Assembly: GCF_020741395.1 (NCBI RefSeq)
Contig: NZ_DYZA01000189.1
Location: 1 to 10,419 of the forward strand
Direction of reading: 5' to 3'
DNA: 10,419 bases
DNA from: Mailhella massiliensis
Lineage (GTDB): Bacteria; Desulfobacterota; Desulfovibrionia; Desulfovibrionales; Desulfovibrionaceae
Positions 1 to 5,940 of this stretch are shown one piece after another. The number at the start of each line of letters is the position of its first letter. Within the stretch, counting starts at the first letter, position 1. A program made the translations under genes and the position numbers. The notes beneath the pieces were generated by a model. The model had not been told where the DNA came from. It searched no databases and worked only from the letters and a program-made list of their open reading frames with translations.

Positions 1-188
1 ATAGACAGTATAATAATAACAAAAGGAACAATATAGTGATCTGTTATGAGAAAAAGAGTGAATATCCCCAGATTGATCAAAAAGAAAACAGCAATTAGTA
101 ATGCCTCTCCCCTTTTTTCTTGCCTGAGGCCTCCGCAGGCAAGAAAGATGATCCCGAAAAGAACGGCAACAGCCACAAGCGTCGACAT
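1..188 (-). CDS. Partial small membrane protein (5' part only, runs off left edge)
   Basis: An open frame reads from an ATG at 188 leftwards to base 1 without a stop, giving 62 residues. The start is supported by a preceding in-frame TAA at about 228-230, the lack of other start codons after it, and an AAGGTG ribosome binding site 8 bases upstream. The product is strongly hydrophobic: an N-terminal segment (about residues 3-19), a short charged linker containing RQEKRGE (22-28), a second segment (29-47), then a third (52 onward) cut by the window edge. This pattern fits a small multi-pass inner-membrane protein; I do not recognise the family. Codon use (ATT, ATA, TTA, CTA, TTT) and base composition (about 40% GC) differ sharply from the GC-rich neighbours, which may mean recent transfer or a poorly expressed gene. 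It lies downstream of glgB on the same strand but has its own possible promoter. Confidence 0.6.
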   Translation of the reverse strand, partial: MSTLVAVAVLFGIIFLACGGLRQEKRGEALLIAVFFLINLGIFTLFLITDHYIVPFVIIILS

Positions 189-209
189 GGAAAAAACACC
201 TTTTGGGAC

Positions 210-238
210 AATATATCTTTATCGTTCTTATCGTTCAG
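210..238 (-). promoter_or_regulatory. Candidate sigma70-like promoter for the left-edge membrane protein
   Basis: On the minus strand a TATATT hexamer (210-215, five of six matches to the -10 consensus) lies 17 bases from CTGAAC (233-238), a weak -35 match. Transcription would begin near 203, leaving a very short leader before the ATG at 188. The AT-rich character of 189-236 contrasts with the GC-rich DNA to its right. The poor -35 box suggests weak or activator-dependent use, if it is real. Confidence 0.35.
219..236. repeat. 9-bp perfect tandem repeat (possible operator)
   Basis: TTATCGTTC occurs twice head to tail at 219-227 and 228-236. It occupies the spacer between the proposed -35 and -10 boxes of the left-edge gene, where a bound regulator would block or remodel polymerase. 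The repeat is seen directly; the operator role is inference from position. Confidence 0.45.
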
Positions 239-260
239 GCGCAAGCAGCCTGCGACGCAT

Positions 261-308
261 GAAAATCAAGCTTCCGCCCCGGCGCTGCCTGTCGGGGAGC
301 GCCGGGGC
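261..308 (-). terminator. Possible glgB terminator: 11-bp stem hairpin with weak T-run
   Basis: GCCCCGGCGCT (276-286) pairs perfectly with AGCGCCGGGGC (298-308) around an 11-base loop. Read on the minus strand, the stem is followed by GGAAGCTTGA and then only four T (261-264). It lies about 140 bases beyond the glgB stop. The stem is strong but the T-run is short and displaced, so it may be an inefficient terminator or an RNA-stabilising hairpin. Confidence 0.4.
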
Positions 309-407
309 AGGGAAAACGCAGCCTTCCCCGCCCTGCTCTTTTCCGGCTCTCCCGGGGGCAGCCTCCCGCAGGCGTGTCAGGCATGCCCTGCGCGCAGCCG
401 CCGAAGC

Positions 408-429
408 GCGGCCCGGCGGGCCGGGCCGC
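408..429. repeat. 9-bp GC inverted repeat just past the glgB stop
   Basis: GCGGCCCGG (408-416) and CCGGGCCGC (421-429) are perfect inverted copies separated by four bases. The element starts about 20 bases after the glgB stop codon and would form a very stable 3'-UTR hairpin. There is no T-run on either side, so it is not a standard intrinsic terminator; protection of the mRNA 3' end is possible. Confidence 0.5.
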
Positions 430-448
430 GAGCGCAGGCCGGGTTCCC

Positions 449-2452
449 CTACTTTCTTTCCAGCACCAGCATGGTGAGCGGCGGCAGGTAGAGGGTGATA
501 TCCTGCATGTCGATGCCGGTGGAGGCGTCGCTGAAGTGTTCGGTGGCGGGCCTGCCGGGCACGAGGTTGCCGCAGCCGCCGAAGCGCGGTTCGTCGGAGG
601 AGAGGATTTCCACATACTTGCCCGGGGGCACCTGAAAGCGCATTTCCGGCTCGGGCTGCGTCTCGTGGAAGTTGAAGGCGAAAAGCAGCTTCCCTCGGGA
701 GAAGGCGAGCAGGCGCTTGTCCTCATGGATGAAGCGGAATTCCGGGTTCCTCGCAAAGTCGCGGCGATGCCTGTCCGCAATGTCCTTCAGAAGCGCCTTG
801 TCCCAGCGGGAAAGCGCGGCGTAGAAGGAGACCTGGTCTTCCGCGAGCTGCCACTGACGGTGGGCGTGCTCCTCGTCGTCCAGCCATTCGGGGTGGCCGA
901 ATTCCGTGCCCATGAAGCTGAGGTAGCCCGCGTCGGCGGAGGTGAGGGTGACGCCGCGCATAAGCCGGTAGAGGGACACGCCGCGGGTCTCGTTCCAGGT
1001 GGCGTTGAAGGGGCTCATGCGGGTGTACATGGCATCGCCCACCATGCGCCAGATCATGGCGTCGTCGCCGTTGATGCACTGGTCGTGGCACTCCACATAG
1101 CTTATGGTGCGGTCGTAGGGGCGGTGATTAGTCATTTCATACCACAGCCGCCCCATTTCCGAAGGCTTCTTGATGTACTTGCCCCAGAAGTCGGGCAGGC
1201 CCATGGCAAAGCGGTAGTCGAAGCCGAGGCCGCCTTCCTCCGGCGGGCAGGTCAGCCCGGGCATGCCGCTGAACTCCTCGGCGATAGTCACGGCCGAGGG
1301 GTTCAGCTCATGGATGAGGGCGTTGGCCATGCACAGGTACAGCTCGCCCCAGGCGTTGGTACGGCGCGATCCGTCCGGCGCGTAGAAGCAGCGGCCCACA
1401 TGGGAGAAGCTGTCGCCTATGCCGTGGTCGGTGTAGAGCATGTTGCCCACGGCGTCGAAGCGGAAGCCGTCCACATGGAATTCCTCCATCCAGTAGCGGC
1501 AGTTGGACATGAGGAAGCGGCGCGTCATGTCCTTGTGATAGTCGAAGGAGGGCGTGCCCCACTGGTTGGCGCGGGTATCGAAGAAATAGGAGCTGGAATC
1601 GTACTTGGCAAGGCCCTGCTCGGTGTTGGCGCAGGCGTGGGCGTGGGTGATATCGAGGAGGACGTAGAGCCCCAGCCTGTGGGCCTCGTCCACCAGGCGG
1701 CAGAAGCCCGCCGGGTCGCCGTAGCGGGAACAGGGCGCGAAATAGCTGCTCACCTGATAGCCGAAGGACTTGTAGAGCGGGTGCTCGGGCACGCCCATGA
1801 GCTGCACGGCGTTGTAGCCCCCGGCCTTCACGCGGGGCAGCACCTCGGCGGCGAAATCGTCGTAACTGCCGATGGAGCCCTTCGTGTGGGTGCGCGCGTC
1901 CTGCGCCATGCCGATGTGCGCCTCGTAAATGCGCGGGAACTTCGGCCTTTTCGGCGCGGCGTAGCGGAATTCCCAGGGCTTTTCCGGGGCCCATACCCTC
2001 GCGCACCACTGGTCGGGATTATCCTTGTCCTGCTCCACCCACTGGGCAAAGGCGGGCACGCGGCGCAGAAGCCCGGTATCGCCCTTGCCGTAGAGGCGTA
2101 TCTCGTAATAATCCCCGTGGGCAAGCGCGTCTTCGGGCAGGTAGAGCTGCCAGAGGTCGTGCCCCAGGCGCACCAGCTCGAATTCCGGGCGCAGCTCGAA
2201 ATTGATGCGGTTCGTGGTGATCCACACGCGCCCCGCCGCAGGCATGTACTCGCGCACATGCCAGGAGCGGCGGCCGTCCTTCCCCGTCACCAGCCGGAGG
2301 CCCAGCCGGTGATGCAGGGCCGCGTAGGCCGTGAGGGAGCCGTAGCCGCGCAGGATGCGCGCGTATTCCTCACGGCAGCGGTTCGTCCTCTCTTCCAGGA
2401 ACGGCAGATACTCGGAAAGCTCGGGATCGGTCAACGGATTCAGCAAAGCCAT
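449..2452 (-). CDS. glgB: 1,4-alpha-glucan branching enzyme, eukaryote-like GH13_8 type
   Basis: This 667-aa cytoplasmic enzyme cuts alpha-1,4-glucan chains and re-attaches them by alpha-1,6 bonds, making the branches of glycogen. Order of domains: a helical N-terminus (1-60), a CBM48-like beta domain (about 62-165), the GH13 barrel (about 175-560) and a C-terminal beta sandwich (570-667). GH13 motifs are intact: DITHAH (267-272), GFRFD with R331 and the nucleophile D333, IAEEFSG with acid/base E392, and H456-D457. Stretches such as YEAHIGM (176-182), EEGGLGFDYR (405-414) and GTEFGHPEWLD (515-525) match the animal, fungal and plant type rather than typical E. coli GlgB. The ATG at 2452 is chosen because AAGGAG lies 6 bases upstream; an open frame continues 97 codons further up but has low-complexity, unrelated sequence. 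No other glycogen genes are nearby. The family is very sure; the subfamily is judged from motif memory. Confidence 0.95.
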   Translation of the reverse strand: MALLNPLTDPELSEYLPFLEERTNRCREEYARILRGYGSLTAYAALHHRLGLRLVTGKDGRRSWHVREYMPAAGRVWITTNRINFELRPEFELVRLGHDLWQLYLPEDALAHGDYYEIRLYGKGDTGLLRRVPAFAQWVEQDKDNPDQWCARVWAPEKPWEFRYAAPKRPKFPRIYEAHIGMAQDARTHTKGSIGSYDDFAAEVLPRVKAGGYNAVQLMGVPEHPLYKSFGYQVSSYFAPCSRYGDPAGFCRLVDEAHRLGLYVLLDITHAHACANTEQGLAKYDSSSYFFDTRANQWGTPSFDYHKDMTRRFLMSNCRYWMEEFHVDGFRFDAVGNMLYTDHGIGDSFSHVGRCFYAPDGSRRTNAWGELYLCMANALIHELNPSAVTIAEEFSGMPGLTCPPEEGGLGFDYRFAMGLPDFWGKYIKKPSEMGRLWYEMTNHRPYDRTISYVECHDQCINGDDAMIWRMVGDAMYTRMSPFNATWNETRGVSLYRLMRGVTLTSADAGYLSFMGTEFGHPEWLDDEEHAHRQWQLAEDQVSFYAALSRWDKALLKDIADRHRRDFARNPEFRFIHEDKRLLAFSRGKLLFAFNFHETQPEPEMRFQVPPGKYVEILSSDEPRFGGCGNLVPGRPATEHFSDASTGIDMQDITLYLPPLTMLVLERK

Positions 2453-2483
2453 GCCGCACTCCTTCTTGCACGCTTGTTCAGGG

Positions 2484-2501
2484 AAAAAGGGGCTCCGCCC
2501 C
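2484..2501 (-). terminator. Terminator-like hairpin in the glgB leader (possible attenuator)
   Basis: On the minus strand GGGGC, a GGA loop and GCCCC (2501-2489) are followed at once by TTTTT (2488-2484). The stem is only 5 bp but all G-C. It ends about 20 bases before the glgB ribosome binding site and 31 before the ATG, so transcripts arriving from upstream would meet it just before glgB. It could end an upstream transcript or act as a leader attenuator. No competing antiterminator or leader peptide was identified. Confidence 0.45.
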
Positions 2502-2701
2502 GGAAAAGGCGCGGCTGAAAAAGCCCGCCGCCCGCGCCTTTTCTCCCCAAGCATAACCAAGGATGCCCCGGATGCACAAGCCCCTCCCGGGCGGAGAGTC
2601 CCCGGCACAGGCGGCATCGCTGAAAGAAAAAAACGCAGGCTTGGCGGCAGGGGCGGAGTTTTTCTTCCCCTCTCCCCCGCCGGGCCCCTCCGCGCCGGGG
2701 A

Positions 2702-2739
2702 CGTCCGGCCCGTCTCCCGCGCAGAAGGCGGGCCGGACG
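2702..2739. repeat. 11-bp perfect inverted repeat, 16-base loop
   Basis: CGTCCGGCCCG (2702-2712) is the exact inverse complement of CGGGCCGGACG (2729-2739). Neither strand has a following T-run, so intrinsic termination is unlikely. It may be a structured leader element upstream of glgB, a protein-binding palindrome, or a dispersed extragenic palindrome family member. Confidence 0.55.
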
Positions 2740-2817
2740 CCAAAGGACACGGGAAAAAAGCTTGCCCCGCGCCCCGCCCGGGGAGGCAAACTCCCCGTTC
2801 ATGATCGACGGGCGGAA

Positions 2818-2855
2818 CAGGTTCCCGCCTGCCCTGCGGCCGGGGCAGGTTCCCG
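2818..2855. repeat. Hairpin flanked by 10-bp direct repeats
   Basis: CAGGTTCCCG occurs at 2818-2827 and again at 2846-2855. Between and partly overlapping them, CCTGCCC (2828-2834) and GGGCAGG (2843-2849) form a 7-bp stem with an 8-base loop. Function unknown; it lies midway in the gene-free gap upstream of glgB. Confidence 0.4.
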
Positions 2856-2963
2856 TTCTCTCATTTTTGCGGTCTTCCCGGCGGCCGGGAGGGCATCTTT
2901 GCCGCATCAGGGAAAGTCCCCTGCGCGGCAGCATCCCGCACTACGGGCATAGAGGCAAACATG

Positions 2964-2987
2964 AAAAAACTTCCCCGCAGCCGGGGA
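2964..2987 (-). terminator. Intrinsic terminator of the xerD-nucleotidyltransferase unit
   Basis: On the minus strand TCCCCG, a four-base loop GCTG and CGGGGA (2987-2972) form a 6-bp stem followed after AG by six T (2969-2964). It lies 88 bases past the stop of the 953-aa gene, in the right place and orientation to end that transcript. Confidence 0.65.
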
Positions 2988-3075
2988 CGGATTGCCCGGG
3001 GCAGACGCCCCCTGCCGGGAATAGCCGTTGTTCCCGGTGCGCGGGGACGGCACTTTCAGGTGCGCCCCTGCCGGG

Positions 3076-5937
3076 CTACGCGCTCCGGCCCTGCCCGGCT
3101 TTTTCCCCGGCTTCCTCCAACGCCTCGCCCAGGGTGCGGCCCTTTTCGGCCACGGCCTCGGCCGTGTACTGCACGGCAAGGCGGGCGGCCAGGGCGAGCT
3201 GGTCCTCGCGGCTCATGGATTCGTTGTCCATCTTGACGGTGAGCACCTCGTTCAGGATGCGGCCTATCATGGGGCCGGGCTCCACGCCCATGTGCTTCAG
3301 GTCGTCGCCGTTGATATCGGCCTTCATCTGGCGGCCCAGATAGATATAGCGGGTGAGCTTCTCATGCAGCTCCGGCTTGTCTTCCCGGGCCAGAAGGTAG
3401 AGCAGAGTTTCCAGGGGCGCGCGGCCGAGCATGCGGTGCAGCTCGCTGAGGGGGCCGTCGGCCTTTTCCCAGCGCGTCATGCCCTGGCGCACGGCCATGA
3501 TGGAGGAGCGCACCAGCATGGTTTCGCGCTTCCTCCTGTCGGAGAACTGGAGCCTGTCGAGGAGCTGCTCCACCTCGGCTCCCGGGGCGCGGCGGCACAG
3601 GGCTATGACCATGAGCATGAGCAGGTCCGGCACTTCGGGCAGGTACATGCGCATGTACCATTCGAGCACGCGGCGCACGCGGTCGGCCATGTCGCGCTTT
3701 TCGTCGTTCATGGCAAGGAGCGGATGCACTTCGGCCAGAAGGCCCAGCTCGTCCATGCGGCGGAAGGCAAGGAAGGGATTTCTTTCCTCCATCATGAGCT
3801 CCAGCTCATGGCAGATGCGCGAGCCGGAAAGATGATGGATGAGGTGCAGGTCGTCTATGGCGTTGCGCATGAAGCGCTCGCACTGGGCGCCCATGCGGAA
3901 GCCGTAGCGCTGCTCGAAGCGCACGGCGCGGAACATGCGCGTGGGGTCTTCCACAAAGCTCAGGGCGTGCAGGGTGCGGATGCGCTTGTTGCGTATGTCT
4001 TCCTGGCCGTCGAAAAAGTCCACGAGCTGGCCGAAGGAAGGGGGATTCAGGCGTATGGCCATGGCGTTGATGGAAAAATCGCGGCGGTACAGGTCCATCT
4101 TGATGGAGCCGCGCTCCACCTGCGGCAGGGCCCCCGGCTCGGCGTAGAATTCCAGGCGCGCGGTGGCTATGTCCACCTTGATTTCCGTGGGCTCCGCAAG
4201 GTGCGTGCGGCGGTGCTGCTTCACGTCCCGGCAGAGGCTCTCGGCAGGAAAGACCAGCATGGCCGTCATGAATTCGCGGTGCTCGCGCACGCGGCCCTTG
4301 AGGTGTATGGCCAGGCTGTGGGCAAAGGCCATGGCGTCGCCCTCTATGACGAGGTCCACGTCGATATCCGGCCACTTCAGGCCCTTATCCATGACAAGGT
4401 CGCGCACAAATCCGCCCACCACATACACCGCGGCCCCCCGATCCTCGGCGATTTCCCCGGCAAGGCGCAGAAAATCCAGGCAGGGCTGGGGCAGGCGCTT
4501 GCCCATGGCGGAGGCAAGGCTGCGCTCCTTGCGCGCCTTGCGGCTCACCGGCGGGATGTGCGCGCCGTTCTCCCCCATGAAGAGACGTATGATATCCGTG
4601 CGCGTCACCACGCCCACCACGGGCCGGGCGAGCAACGCTTCCGCGCGCTCCTCCTCTTCCAGGCCCTCCACGTCCTCCCCGTCCACCACGGGGATGAGGC
4701 GCTGCCGGCCGCCTATCATGATATCCACCAGCTCCTGTATGCCCGCGCTCTTCGGCACCACGCTGAAGGAGCGCTGCATGTACATAGTCACGCCTATCTG
4801 CGCAAGCCCGTGCCCCGAGGCCTTGGCCGCAGTCTCCTGGGCAAGCAGCCCGAGGCAGCGCCGCGTACCTTCCGCGAAGATGGGCACGGCCTTCAGGCCG
4901 TAGCGGATCATGAGGGACTGCGCCTCCCCAATGGTCAGGCGTTCGGAAGCGCCGAGGGCCGGGCTGGTCATGAGCTTGCCTGCGTTCTCGTCGGCATTCA
5001 CAAGGAGCGAGGCCTGCATCTTCAGAAAATCGCGCACCTGGGGCAGCGTCATGTCCTTGACGGAAGCGGAGGCCGCGTAATGATGCCCTCCCCCGCCGAT
5101 GCGGCGGCAGATTTCCCCCACGTCCACCATGGGAGAATTGCTCCGGCCCACCACCTGCACCTTGTCCTCCATGGAGGCCACGGCGAAAAGCACGGAGCAG
5201 CCTTCGATTTCCATGATGCGCGGGGCAAGGGTGGCGAAATCCTCAAGGAAGGTCTCGCTCTGCATGGAAGAAATGGCCATGAGCACGCCGCCTATGTCGC
5301 GCAGCTGCGTATTCTCCAGCATCACGGAGAGGGCGTGGAGCTGCTCGCGGCCCATGGTGCGCGTGATGAGGCGGCTCACCACCGCAAGGTCGGCTTCAAG
5401 GCCCGCCAGCCACGCGGCCGCCTCAAGGTCGCGCTTCGTGGTGGAATTGTAGAGGAAGGAGCCCGTGTCGCCGTAAATGCCCGCAGCAAGGGCCGTGGCC
5501 GTTTCGCACGTTACCGGAAGGCCCCTTCTGCGCAGTTCCTCCACAATGACGGTACTTGCGGCCCCCACCTTCTCCACGCGCATGAGGGAGGCGGGAAGCC
5601 TGTCTTCGCCCTCGTCGTCGGAAAGGCCGTGATGGTCCCACACATGGATCTCCAGCCCCGGCTTCTCCTCCAGGAGCCTTTTCACCGGCGAAATGCGGCT
5701 GCGCAGGTGCGTATCCACCACCACAAGGCGCTTCACCGCCTCCGTGTCCAGCTCCTTCTGGCTTATGCACGGGTAAAGCGGCTCCACCACGTCCTCATAG
5801 AATTCCTGTACCTGCTTTTCCTGGCTGCCGGGGAAAAGCAGCACGGCCCCGGGGTACAGGGCAAGCGCGCCCACCAGGGAGGCAAGGGCGTCGTTGTCGG
5901 CGTTGACATGGCAGGTGATGACGGTATCGGCGCTCAT
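3076..5937 (-). CDS. DHH/DHHA1-CBS-CBS-tRNA nucleotidyltransferase fusion (A-adding type likely)
   Basis: This 953-aa protein joins four modules. Residues 1-310 are a DHH phosphoesterase: H10/N12/D14/D16, D75 in VVVDTH, D101-H102-H103, D157 in IYGDTG, then the DHHA1 nucleic-acid-binding motif GGGGHHYAAS (281-290). Two CBS domains follow (about 320-372 and 382-455); such pairs usually bind adenine nucleotides. From about 485 comes a class II nucleotidyltransferase: GGFVRD (508-513), the metal-binding pair D526/D528, RRDFSINAMA (618-627) and EDPTR (663-667), the nucleotide-template motif, then a helical tail to 953. The family adds C and/or A to tRNA 3' ends. Related CBS-bearing enzymes in Aquifex and the split enzymes of Geobacter add the terminal A only, so an A-adding role is favoured; a CCA or poly(A) role is not excluded. 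The start at 5937 has GAGG 8 bases upstream inside the preceding gene and only 3 bp of spacing, so translation is probably coupled. An acidic insert (421-433) sits in CBS2. Confidence 0.92.
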   Translation of the reverse strand: MSADTVITCHVNADNDALASLVGALALYPGAVLLFPGSQEKQVQEFYEDVVEPLYPCISQKELDTEAVKRLVVVDTHLRSRISPVKRLLEEKPGLEIHVWDHHGLSDDEGEDRLPASLMRVEKVGAASTVIVEELRRRGLPVTCETATALAAGIYGDTGSFLYNSTTKRDLEAAAWLAGLEADLAVVSRLITRTMGREQLHALSVMLENTQLRDIGGVLMAISSMQSETFLEDFATLAPRIMEIEGCSVLFAVASMEDKVQVVGRSNSPMVDVGEICRRIGGGGHHYAASASVKDMTLPQVRDFLKMQASLLVNADENAGKLMTSPALGASERLTIGEAQSLMIRYGLKAVPIFAEGTRRCLGLLAQETAAKASGHGLAQIGVTMYMQRSFSVVPKSAGIQELVDIMIGGRQRLIPVVDGEDVEGLEEEERAEALLARPVVGVVTRTDIIRLFMGENGAHIPPVSRKARKERSLASAMGKRLPQPCLDFLRLAGEIAEDRGAAVYVVGGFVRDLVMDKGLKWPDIDVDLVIEGDAMAFAHSLAIHLKGRVREHREFMTAMLVFPAESLCRDVKQHRRTHLAEPTEIKVDIATARLEFYAEPGALPQVERGSIKMDLYRRDFSINAMAIRLNPPSFGQLVDFFDGQEDIRNKRIRTLHALSFVEDPTRMFRAVRFEQRYGFRMGAQCERFMRNAIDDLHLIHHLSGSRICHELELMMEERNPFLAFRRMDELGLLAEVHPLLAMNDEKRDMADRVRRVLEWYMRMYLPEVPDLLMLMVIALCRRAPGAEVEQLLDRLQFSDRRKRETMLVRSSIMAVRQGMTRWEKADGPLSELHRMLGRAPLETLLYLLAREDKPELHEKLTRYIYLGRQMKADINGDDLKHMGVEPGPMIGRILNEVLTVKMDNESMSREDQLALAARLAVQYTAEAVAEKGRTLGEALEEAGEKAGQGRSA

Positions 5938-5940
5938 CGT

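Larger units (their letters stand above)
2453..3075. other. 623-bp gene-free gap between the nucleotidyltransferase gene and glgB
   Basis: Open frames here are short, low-complexity, rich in Pro, Ala, Arg and Gly, and lack credible ribosome binding sites, so I call no gene. The gap holds the terminator of the upstream unit (2964-2987), an 11-bp inverted repeat (2702-2739), a 7-bp hairpin flanked by 10-bp direct repeats (2818-2855) and the glgB leader hairpin (2484-2501). A glgB promoter must lie here or upstream, but I found no convincing -35/-10 pair on the minus strand. I saw no recognisable tRNA, SRP RNA or riboswitch core. Confidence 0.5.

Noticed and set aside
46..491. Plus-strand frames of 123-143 residues at the left edge
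   Set aside because: They run across the GC-rich hairpin region and antisense to the hydrophobic minus-strand gene; composition changes abruptly along them and no ribosome binding site is present.
374..2518. 714-residue open frame on the plus strand
   Set aside because: Antisense shadow of the branching-enzyme gene with no recognisable motif.
2861..2962. 33-codon minus-strand ORF starting right after the terminator T-run
   Set aside because: Its only ribosome-binding-like sequence is the terminator stem itself, and the peptide has no recognisable character.
2961..3236. Plus-strand ORF beginning MKKLPRSRGR
   Set aside because: Overlaps the C-terminal coding region of the nucleotidyltransferase, is Arg/Pro/Gly-rich throughout, and its Lys codons come from the A side of the minus-strand terminator.
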